DNA of 64,000 bases from Papio anubis (Eukaryota > Chordata > Mammalia > Primates > Cercopithecidae): positions 35,790,290 to 35,854,289 of the forward strand of contig NC_044980.1 in assembly GCF_008728515.1 (NCBI RefSeq), written 5' to 3'. A model generated the notes under the pieces. It did not search any database, was not told the DNA's origin, and worked only from the letters and a program-made list of their open reading frames with translations. The position numbers and the translations under genes are program-made. Position 1 is the first letter of the stretch; every line of letters starts with the position of its first letter. This document shows positions 12,201 to 24,200 of the stretch, one piece after another.

Positions 12201-15200
12201 TTGATTTTTTTTATATACTGAAATCTCATACAGATCTGTAAGAAGACAGAAACGAAAGAAGTAAACAGGCAATTTACTGGAAATGAATAGCCAAGTCGAT
12301 ACAGAAAGATTTAATAAATATATGAAATTGTGGTCACCTTAGCTCATAAAGGGATGCATTCAAAATTAAGATGAAATAAAATTTTATATCAAATTGATAA
12401 ACATTTCAGTCTTCGTAGTGATATAAATTGGTGCAACTTTTTTAGAGAACCATTTGTTTGACAATATCTACCATATAATTTAAAATTCATATACCTCACT
12501 CCGTAGTCCAAAATCTACCTCCCTTAAAAGAAAGGGAAAGAGGCCGGTGTGATTGGCTCAAATCCCAGCACTTTGGGAGGGCGAGGCAGGCGGGGATCAC
12601 GGGTCAGGAGATCAGACCATCCCTGGCTAACACGGTGAAACCCGTCTCTACTAAAGCGAAAGTAGCGGGCGAGGTGGCCCGAGGCACAGCGTTAGCTTCT
12701 TTCGGGAAGTGAGGCGGGAAGAATAAGTGAACCGGTAGGCTTGCAGTGAGCGAGATCGGCTACTGCAGCCGGACTGAAACAAGACTCCGTCTCAAAAAGA
12801 AAAAAAAGGAAAAGGAGAATCATATACTCAGACTGTTTTAACAAGTTCTATCAAGCATGGAATGACGAGATATTCTAATCTTAATCCATTCCAGAAAAAA
12901 GAAAAACAGCAACACTTTCTCAACTCTTTTTATAAAGTTAAATTACAATCTGGATACCAAAACCAGGTGAAGTGAGGGGAGTATGAGAAAGCAAAATTAT
13001 AAATCAGTCATCATACGTGAACATTCATGTCCTGTTCCTGAATTGAAATAAAATGTTTCTAATTTTTTCTACCACTAGGTAAGATTAAATCAATCTCTTC
13101 TCTTTTTTTTTTTTTCCATACAGATGGGGTCTTGCTGTATTGCACAGGCTAGACTCAAACTCCTGGGCTTAAGTGATCCTTAAGCCTTAAGGTGAAACAA
13201 CATTTTTAAACAAATATTAAGAAACCAGGCCAGGCATGGTTGCTTACTCCTATAATCCTAGCACTTTCGGAGGCCAGAACGGGCAGGTTGCTTGCAGCTG
13301 AGGACCAGCCTGAGCAACATGGTGAAACTCCCATCTCTCTCTACAGAAAATTAGCCAGGCATGGTGGTGTGTGCCTGTAGTCCCAGCTACTTGGAGGCTG
13401 AGGTGGGAGGATGGCTTGAGCCTGGGAGGCAGAGGTTGCAGCGAGCTGAGATCACGCCACTGCGCTCTAGCCTGAGCAACAGAGTGAGACACTGTCTCAA
13501 AAAATAAAATAAAATAAAATAAGCAGTGTTATCAACCAATGTGACAAAATTGGATATATATATGAATTGGTTAGTAGAAGACAGTATAATTCAGATTATC
13601 GGGCTGGGGTCGTGTGAGCCTTTTAATAGGTCTCAAAAGAGCATTCAGAAAGATTCAATTTCCATACATGTCATTTAAAACTTTTCACTGAATAAGAATA
13701 CATTAAGCACTTTGGGAGGCCGAGACTGGTGGATCACGATTTCAGCAGATCGAGACCATCCTGGCTAACATGGTGAAACCCCGTGTCTACTAAAAATACA
13801 AAAAAAATTAGCCAGGCGTAGTGGCGGGCGCCTGTAGTCCCAGCTACTTGGGAGGCTGAGGCAGGAGAATGGCGTGAACCTGGGAGGCGGAGCTTGCAGT
13901 GAGCTGAGATCGCCCACTGCACTCCAGCCTGGGCAACCGAGCAAGACTCCATCTCGAAAAAAAAAAAAAAAATACATTAAGCTGAGTGTGACGGTATACA
14001 CCTGTAGTCCCAGCTACTCAAGTGGCCGAGGCAGGGGGATCACTTAAGCCCGGGAGTTTGAGTCTAACCTGTGCTATACAGCAAGACCCCATCTGTATGG
14101 GGGGAAAAAAAAAGAGAAGAGATTGATTTAATCTTACCTAGTGGTAGAAAAAAATTAGAAACATTTTGTTTCAATTCAGGAACAGGACATGAATACCTAT
14201 AATCACATTTATTTAGTGGGTGTCCCAGCCAATACAGGAAGAAAAGAAGCGTTAAAACTATGTATAATTATTAGTAAGGAAGAAAAAGGTGTCATTTTCA
14301 GGTGATATAATTGTCTTCATAGAAAATCTGAGATAAGCTGCAGACAAGATACTAGAATTAATAAAAGCATTCCACTTAGTTACTGGATACAACATCATTA
14401 TAATGAAATTAATTGCATTTTTGTGTACCAGAAATAAGCAGGTATAATTATAATCTTTTTTGATATCATTAACAATTTAAAGGAACACCACAAGATACCT
14501 AGGATAAATTTAATGAAAGATTTAAAAGACTTTTGTGGAGCAAATTACAAAACTTTTGAAAGAGATAGAAGAAAACTTAAGAAAATGAAGAGTTGTGCCA
14601 TCTTCATGGATAGGAAGACTCAGTAGGGTAAAGATTATTATACCCATATCTGTAAATTCAGTATAACACTGATAAAAAATCTCAAGAAAGGTTTTTGTGA
14701 AATTCAACCTGCTTCTAAAAATTGATATAGTAGAAGTTCAAGCATAGACAAAATAATAAGGAATGAAGTGTAGCAGCTCAGTCTAACAGCAGTCAAGATT
14801 TGTGCAGGCATGGAAAAATAACACATAGTGAAGTGGAACATGATGAAGAGCTTAGGAACATACCCATGGACAAATGGAAACTTGGTCCCTATCACATCGT
14901 ATCTTAATAGGGGAAAGAATGATTTCTTTAATTAATGGTGCAGAGACAGCTAGTTATTCATGTGGAAACAAGTAACGTTGGATCCCTGTCTCACACTTAA
15001 AAATGAGTTTTACATGGGTTAAATACCTAACTGAAAAACCAAAACTGTAAGGCCTTTAGAAGATACAAGTGACTATTAGAAATGTTTCCTACCCTTAGAA
15101 TGATGAAAATTATTGGCAAGGATATACAACAGTGGGAACTCTCATATGCTACCAATGAATACAAATGGTCATAAGTAATCTGTTATTTGGTAAGGTTTAA

Positions 15201-18200
15201 AAATGCATACCCAGCAATTTCACTCCTAGGTATTAGCACCCAGAGCTCTTACACATTTATAAAAAGAGTCCTCATGTACAAGAACATACATTGCAGCATT
15301 GTTTATGGCAGCAAGCATTTTAAGCAATTTGAACATCCACGTAAGAAAGAACAAATAAATAGTGTACATCATACAGCAGAGTGCTGTATGAAATGAGTAC
15401 TGTACAAAAGAAATGAATTTAGGCCAGGCACAGTGGCTCACATCTGCGTGTAATCCCAGTGCTTTGGGAGGATAAGGCAGAAGGATCATTTGAAGCCAGG
15501 AGTTTAAGACCAGCCTGGGCAACATGGCAAGACCCTATCTCTACCAAAAAAAAGAAAAAGCCAGGTGTGGTGGCAGATTTCTGTAGTCCTAGCTACTCAG
15601 AAGGCTAAGGCAAGAGGATCACTGGAACCCAGGAGTTTGAGCTTACAGTGAGCTATGATCATGCCAGTGAACTCCAGCCTGGGCAACAGAGGTGTCTAAA
15701 ATAAATAATAGAATTTAAAACTGTATATATAAAAAATATATATAATATATAATCTCAACATAATATTAAATGGAAAAACAAGTTATATAAGGATAGATAC
15801 ATATATCACCTATATAAAATTATAATGTAAAAACACAATGAATTACTTAGGAATATATTCATGCATAGCAAAGGCATAAAGATAACACATAGGCAGAATA
15901 AACCCAAGTCAAAATAGTGGTTACCTCTAAGGAGTAAAAGGAAAGAAATAGAGGAGAGAAATAACAGATAAATGGAGATCTTCAACTATATTTGTAATGG
16001 TTTAGTTCTTTTCAAAAACAGATCGGAATCTGGCAGAGTGTTAAGATTTGATCAAACTAAGTAGTCAGTACATGAGTATCTGTTATATTATTCTCTGTAA
16101 TTTCTATATGCTTAAAATATTTGTGAATAATTACTATTCTCCAAGGATGTTAAGAATTTTTTAATAAACCTTTTTTTTATTCTTATTAATTTCAGCGTCG
16201 GTATCAAGTCCCATTGTTGCAGGTGGTTTGAGAAACATACATGATAATAAAGTTTCTGGTCCGTTGTCTGGCAATTCAGCTAATCATCATGCTGATAATC
16301 CTAGACATGGTTCAAGTGAGGACTACCTACACATGGTGCACAGGCTAAGTAGTGACGTATGTAATATATTATCATTAAGGTGATAAAATAGTTCTAATAT
16401 TTGTCATATAACCTATTATTTCCATTTCAAAATTTGAATGATACCTACCGTATATCATTATACTAGCCTACTGAGTACAACATGGCTCCTGCACATACAG
16501 AGCTTAGTCTAGAGTAGGATTGGTCAAGTGTGACCAGTAGCCTGAACCACAAAGTGAGAATGGTTTTTACGTTTATAAAGAGTTATTTAAAAAAAAAAAA
16601 AAAAAAAAAAGCAGTATGTGACAGAGACTGTGTGTGGCCCACAGAGTCTGAAATATTTATTCTCTGTTCCTTTATGTAAAAAAGTTGGCTGGCTGGGCAC
16701 AGTGGCTCACGCCTGTAATCCCAGCACTTTGGGAGGCTGAGGCAGGTGGATCACAAGGTCAGGAGATGGAGACCATTCTGGCTAACACAGTGAAGCTCCG
16801 TCTCTACTAAAAACAGAAAAAAATTAGCTGCTCGTGGGGGCAGGCACCTGTAGTCCCAGCTACTCGGGAGGCTGAGGCAGGAAAATGGCGTGAACCCGGG
16901 AGGCGGAGCTTTTAGTGAGTGGAGATCAGGCCACTGCACTCCAGCCTGGGCGACAGAGACTCCCTGGAAAAAAAAAAAAAAATAGTTGGCTGACCCCTGG
17001 CCTCAAGGTTTAGGTTCTTAATGAAATACTTCAGTTTTAGGTTAATACTGCTCACACTAAATTTTTTTTTAAGATAATGAGCCTTTATTTATTAGTACTT
17101 GTCTCCTTTTCCCTCTAATACTTGTACAGAGTTTTGTGTCTGAAATTTAATGTTGTCTTGATGTTATTAAAATATTCCATATTCTGGAAATTTGCCTTGT
17201 TATTGATTTGTTGTATTTTATGTAAGCTGCATGTGTCTAAGGATAATACAGATGACAATAAACTCTGCCCTCAAGACATTTACCAGCTGGTAGAGTACTC
17301 ATAGCTCCTTTGGTAGAAAAAAGCAAACAAAAATGGAGCATACTAGTAATACAAATTTTCTTATTCATTGCCATGCTTAGGCTGTTGATTCTTTTGGATA
17401 CAATTTCAATTCTTCTAAGATATACCAAGAAGAAAACAGGAAAGTGCAGAAGAATTATGCTTTTGAATTCCAACACTTTACCTGTCAGTAATTTATGTCT
17501 CTTGTTGGTTCTCTTTAAGATTTCTATAAAGCCTCTCCTGTCATTCAAAAGATAAATTGTGTACTCTATTTTTAGGATGGAGATTCTTCAACAATGAGGA
17601 ATGCTGCATCTTTTCCCTTGAGATCTCCACAGCCAGTATGCTCCCCTGCTGGAAGTGAAGGAACTCCTAAAGGTACTACTGTAACTAAAATTTCCTTCTG
17701 TATATTTTATATTTCAAGTTGAATAAAGAACTCAAACTTCCTAAAGCAGATATTAAAAAGTTACTCTGTATTTTTTTTTCATTGTAGGAAAAAAATAAAC
17801 CTGTACAAGCAGGTCTAGATCATGGGATTTAAATCTGTCCCTATTCATTGATTCATTCATCTTCCACTTACCCAGTAATCTATTGATAGTATTCTCAGAT
17901 ATATCCAGTATCCATTCTCTCTGATAAATCCAGTGGTCTTTTCAAACCACAACCTTCTTCTCTTTAACATTTGAAATTTTTGATCAGCCCTCCTCTTTCC
18001 TCCAAAAGGACTTACTTCATATGAGCCCATCTGTTTTTCTCCTACTTCTTTCATTGATACTTTTTTTCTTCATTAGCTCTTCTCCTTATTCTCGAGATTT
18101 CTATTATTAGACCTTCTATCACCCATTATACTTTTTTCCCCAGCCATTTTATTAAGTTTCATTAACATCATTGATTACTTTTATGCATAAAACTCCTAAA

Positions 18201-21200
18201 TCAATCTTTGGCTCCAGTCTTGTCTCCCAAGTTGTAATTCTTCATTGCCAGACAAAACTTCCTTCATACCTAGCGGATATTTCAAATTCATGTTTGAAAT
18301 GCTTTTCACTGTTCTTTCTGTCATCCCATCTCTCTTAATGCTGTTCCAATCCTGAATCATTGTACCTTAAAAATTTTAAGTTTTATCACAACGTCTCTTC
18401 TAAACTATTTAGTCATTTATCAAATCTAACCTGTTCTATGTTACATTCTTAAATCTCTCACGTCTACTTTTATCTCTGCCTTTTAAAATTCTGTTATTCC
18501 AGGTCTAAGTTAAATGGGTGATCTTCCATGGGCCCTCCCCTAATCTCCTCAAGCTATTAGTTTATATTTTTTCTAAGAACTTATACTACTTTATGTACAT
18601 GAATTTTAGTTTATCTTTGAATTCTCAAAGAACTTTGCATGGTCTTCTATCTGTAACAGATTCACAAAATTGTGAATTTAAGTCCAGGTTTGAGCCAGTT
18701 TTTAAAATACTTAAAATTGTAGTCAAATAGTTTTAATTATCAGTTTGTTGGAAGAGAATACTGTATTCTACTTTTTAAAATTAGCTTATAATTAATTTTA
18801 ACATAGCTGGTAATATATTCTCTCAAGTCATGGGAATTTCTAATTATAGCCATCTAAAGCATAAAGATATTTTACCTCGTATCTGCCTGATGTGGTAAAG
18901 ATCTTTTTTTCACTGATTGCATTCCTACTGTTTATTAAGGACATTTTTCTTTTTTTTTTTTTTTTTCAAAAATTTTTTTAAATTTTATTTTACTTTAAGT
19001 TCTGGGATATATGTGCAGAACGTGCAGGTTTGCTACATAGGTATACATGTGCCGTGGTGATTTGCTGCACCTGTCAACCCGTCATCTAGGTTTTTTTTCT
19101 TTCTTTCTCTTGAGACAGAGTCTCGCTCTGTCACCCAGGCTGGGGTGCAGTGGCATGATCTCAGCTCACTGCAACCTCCGCCTCCTGGGTTCAAGCGATT
19201 CTCCTGCCTCAGCCTCCTGAGTAGCTGGGATTACAGGCGCATGCCAACATGCCCGGGTAATTTTTTTTGTATTTTTAGTAGAGATGGGGTTTCACCATGT
19301 TGGTCAGGCTGGTCTTGAACTCCTGACCTCGTGATGCACCTGTCTTGGCCTCCCAAAGTGCTGGGATTACAGGCGTGAGCCACCACACCAGGCTTGTCAT
19401 CTAGGTTTTAAGCCTCACCTGCGTTAGGTATTTGTCCTAATGCTCCCCCTCTTCTTTCCCCCTTCCCCCCAACAGGCCCTGGTGTGTGATGTTCCCCTCC
19501 CTGGGTCCATGTGTTTTCATTGTTCAACTCCCACTTATGAGTGAGAACATGTGGTGTTTGGTTTTCTGTCAAGGACATTTTTCATAGGGTAAAAGTTGAG
19601 CTGTTATGAGCCATTTAAATTCTGTAAATTGTATGAATTTTCGGGGATAAAAATCCAGCTTCTGAAAGGGAGAAAAACTTCCAGAGTAACTATTTGTAGG
19701 TTAGATACATATCCCACAAATGTTGTCAAGGTGAGAAGTTATTTAGATTGCCAGGGAAAGAGAACAGGGAGATAGGTGATTGATCTAGATAACTAGCTTT
19801 TTTTCTTCTGACTCTTGAGATTAGATAGATAAATAGTAGATAAACTTTAGATAGAAATGGAAAACTTTAAAGCAAATAACCTCACTAATATATTATTCAT
19901 CAAAAGCTTGAACTTCTGTCATGAAGTTGTTTTCCAACTAGTTTTGAAGGGTAAGTCAGTCTATCTTGATTTTTAGATTAATTGTTAGAATTTGAAGTTT
20001 TCTAAAATGTATTTAATTTGCCACATAGAATTTAAATACAAAGACATAATGGCGTATTACAATTCAGACTTAAGACAAATCTTGTTTTAAATCTTCAAGT
20101 TTGTTAACAACATAACCTTGGGCAAATTTGTTAACCTCTGTAGGCTTCATGCCATTTCTGAAAAATTTTAATGATAATACTCAAGAATGTTGTAAAAATC
20201 AAGTGAACTGATATGTAAAGCACCTTTTACAACACAAAATGTTAGGTTCATTTCTTTTTAATGTCTAATATAAGCTGAGTCTAAAGGGAAAAACGAATGA
20301 TTGATACGACTTTAGACTAACATTTATAGTTAATTGCTCCCATATCATCTTTATCACACTTGATTCAATAAAGTTGTATGTTTATATATAACATTTAAAA
20401 TACATTAACCTTGCTAATTGAAAGTCCAGATTTATGTATCATGGAAAAAGTATAAAAGCGGTGAAAGCTTAATTTAAGGCAATTCTTGGTTTAAGTTCTG
20501 TCTGTAAAAAAAAAACTTTTATCTTGACCAATTTTTACAATTTCCTACAAGTTTTTAAATATTTTATAGTTTAATGATAAGAAATGTATACATTATTAAG
20601 ATGCAGTTATACTATTATCTCTGAAGCATATCAGTGCACTTTTTCCTTCATGTCTGAAAGAGAATTTTTGTCTGAAGGCTTATTAACTAGGATAATTTTT
20701 CCATCTGATTATTTTTAACACTTTCCTGTTTCATATAACATTGGTTGATTTAATGGACTCTGGGCTCAGTATATTTTATTGGGCCTTGAAATTTACTGAA
20801 CTTATTTATTTTTCTAATAAAAAGAGGATTAGCAAGCTGAAGCAAGTATGTGAATGATGTTAAGGGAGAAAGAGAAGACCGCATAAAAGTATAAATCAAT
20901 ACTTTACCACCAGTTTTTGAAGTAAGTAAAGGCTTTAGTAATTGTAAATTGACCACTTGCTTTTTGTTATCATCCCAGTAGTATTCATGTGAGATGATTT
21001 CTAGGATTAAATTGTTATTTTTGTGTAATTTAACAAAAGCATACTTATTCTTTCTTTAATCAGGATATATCCGTTTTCCTAGATAGTCCATGAAAGAACA
21101 GAGATGGTCATGCCCAAAATATTTGTGTTGTATCATCTTTAGAAGCAATGAACTTTTTACCCTTATAAAGCTAAATATTTATACATTATAGGCACAAAAA

Positions 21201-24200
21201 TCAGAAATAATACTGGTGTGAAAAATTGAATACTCATACTTAGATTCAAACCTAGGTTTTAGATTATCTACTAGCAAGCTAAACAACTGTGTGGGACAAG
21301 TCTTTAAGCTTTCTTTTCATCTTTTGTGAATAAGTAGCTTGAATCATATAATTTCTTATTTTTTCTAGCATTACTATGTTGTCACTTAATATTTCTATCA
21401 CATTGTAAGAAAATGTGAAACCCGCACAACTATTATTTCTATCGAATTATTTTTCTAGGCTCAAGACCGCCTTTAATCCTACAATCTCAGTCTCTACCTT
21501 GTTCATCACCTCGAGATGTTCCACCAGATATCTTGCTAGATTCTCCAGAAAGAAAACAAAAGAAGCAAAAGAAAATGAAGTTAGGCAAGGATGAAAAAGA
21601 GCAGAGTGAGAAAGCGGCAATGTATGATATAATTAGTTCTCCATCCAAGGACTCTACTAAACTTACATTAAGACTTTCTCGTGTAAGGTCTTCAGACATG
21701 GACCAGCAAGAGGATATGATTTCTGGTGTGGAAAATAGCAATGTTTCAGAAAATGATATTCCTTTTAATGTGCAGTACCCGGGACAGACTTCAAAAACAC
21801 CCATTACTCCACAGGATGTAAACCGCCCACTAAATGCTGCTCAATGTTTGTCGCAGCAAGAACAAACAGCATTCCTTCCAGCAAATCAAGTGCCTGTTTT
21901 ACAACAGAACACTTCAGTTGCTACAAAACAACCCCAGACTTCTGTGGTACAGAATCAGCAACAGGTATCACAACAGGGACCTATATATGATGAAGTGGAA
22001 TTGGATGCATTGGCTGAAATTGAGCGAATAGAGAGAGAATCAGCTATTGAAAGGGAGCGCTTCTCAAAAGAAGTTCAAGATAAAGGTAAAATAATTCATT
22101 ATTGCCACTTCATCATCTGGGCAAATATGTAATTACAGTGTCAAAAATTCTTTTCATATTACTTTTTTTCTCATATTTTGTATAATTTATGTCTACTCAA
22201 GTATATATTTTTATTCCTAATACTCATAACACAGAAGTTAAATTTGTAACAATTTCATTTATTGTCTGAAACAACTATATGAGATTTGGTAATTCTCTAA
22301 CGGCAGGTCTGTTGCTCATTATATACTATATGATTTTACTTATTTGTGCTTTTCTGCTAAAATGAACATTAGCATTTCTATATGACATGTATACTTCACA
22401 AGTTATGTTAATATTGTTGTGCACCTTCAAATTTTTTTCTGCTGAAACAAGGTTAAGTACTATAGAATTATTTTGAACAGGTATATTTAAGAAAAGCTTA
22501 TGTGTATGCTTATTAGGCAGTTAGATACTTCACTTGGTTTATGATCCTACTGGCTTAATAATGTCAATTTTTTTAGTAAACAAATCATGGAAAGTTAATA
22601 TTAAATAGCAAACCTTAGAAATTAAGGGTCTTTTGGTGGTAATTACAGTGAAGTGTTCCCTTTTATCTGACTAGTATGTTAGGATGGAGTTTCAAGATAT
22701 ACCTGGTCTATGAATTTATGAGCTTTCCTTGTGCTTCATAATCAAATAAAAATAAATCCCTAGTAAGTTCTTAGTAATTTGGTATACACTGTGTACAAAA
22801 TTTCTTTCATGTTTTAAGAGACTGATGAATCAGTGGTTGAAATTAGCAATATAATTGATGAATTTGATTGCTATATAAATGCATATACACATTTGATCAG
22901 ACCAAAAGCATGCTTTATGATTTAATTTTATGATTAAAATATTCTAGGTTGATTTTCAGTTCTTATATTTTATTTCTTGGTAATGATAAAACTTCTTGAT
23001 ATTGGGTAGAGCTGATTTTTATATATGATGTGTTCAGTATTTGACAGGATCATAACTAGATAATTGTGTTTCTATGCTAAGAAACACGCTGAAGATTAAT
23101 ATTATATCTCCTGCCTGTCATGATGGCTCATTTTAATGTCATTGAAAAAAATGGACTGTATTTAGTAATTGTTATACTACAATGTTTGCAACCTATGTAA
23201 ATCAGATATAGATGCAAATAAAGAGATTGCTAGAAGTCTTCGTTTTACTGGCTAGGGAGCTGGGATTTTTTTCTTCGTCTTTTTTTTTAAAAAAAAAATA
23301 TAGATTCAGGGGATACATGTACAGGTTTGTTACATGGGTATATTGTGTGATGGTGGGGTTTGGGCTTCTAATGAACCCATCACCCAAATAGTGATCATAG
23401 TACCCATTAGATAGTTTTTCAACCTTGGCTCCCTCCCTCTTTCCTCCATTTTTGAGTCCCCTGTATCTGTTGTTTCCAACTTTATGTCCGTGTGTACCCA
23501 TTGTTGAATTCCCACTTATTAGTGAGAACCTGTAGTGTTTCATTTTCTGTCTGCATTATTTCACTTAGGGTAGCTAATGGCCTCAAACTGCATCCGTGTT
23601 GCTGCAGAGGACATGATTTCACTCTTGTTTATGATTGTGTACCGTGGTATATATATACCACATTTTATCCAGTCCACTCCTGATGGACGCTTAGGTTGAT
23701 TCTGTAACTTTGCTATTGTGAATAGTGCTGTGATAAACATATGAGTTCAGGTGTCTTTTTTATAAAATAGTTGGATAGAAACTATTATGGATAGAAACCC
23801 AGTAGTGGGATTACTAGGTCAGATGGTAGTTCTATTTTTAGTTCTTTGAGAAATCTCCATACTGTTTTTCATAAGGGTTAAACTAATTTACATTCCCACC
23901 AACAGTGTGTAAGTATTCCCTTTTCTCTGCAACCTCTGTTATTTTTTGACTTTTTAATAATAGCCATTCTGACTAGTCTAAGATTGCATCTCATTGTAGT
24001 GTAATTTGCATTTCTCTGATGATTAATGATGTTGAGCATTTTTTTAAAATATTTGGTGGCTGTGTGTATGTCTTCTTTTGAGAAGTGTCTGTTCATGTCT
24101 TTTGCCCACTTTTTAGTGGGTGGTTTTTTTCTTGTAGATTTGTTTGAGTTCCTTATAGATTCTCGGTATTAGACTGTTGTTGAGTGCATAGTTTGTAAAT

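Larger units (their letters stand above)
7363..16195 (+). other. NIPBL: Intron 6 of NIPBL (8.8 kb, repeat-rich)
   Basis: gtaaga donor, atttcag acceptor. It contains a Tigger-type MITE, two old L1 copies, at least six Alu or Alu-derived pieces and an inverted duplication, each listed separately. Between repeats (8060-8588, 8898-9190 and 10931-12541) the sequence is AT-rich. 11040-11480 may be a very old LINE 3' fragment but I cannot place it. Confidence 0.88.
16357..17575 (+). other. NIPBL: Intron 7 of NIPBL
   Basis: gtatgt donor, tttttag acceptor. It contains a hAT-type repeat split by an Alu. The remaining 17000-17575 is AT-rich with nothing recognised. Confidence 0.88.
17673..21458 (+). 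other. NIPBL: Intron 8 of NIPBL
   Basis: gtacta donor, ttttctag acceptor. Holds a young L1 with a nested Alu and two MIR-like fragments. 17820-18740 is pyrimidine-rich and may be an ancient LINE remnant, but I could not identify it. 19584-20085 and 20245-21230 show nothing else. Confidence 0.85.

Noticed and set aside
23644..23661. 18-bp perfect palindrome (gtggtatatatataccac)
   Set aside because: Lies inside the antisense L1 and comes from a TA-rich piece of its ORF2/3'UTR. Chance-level in such sequence.
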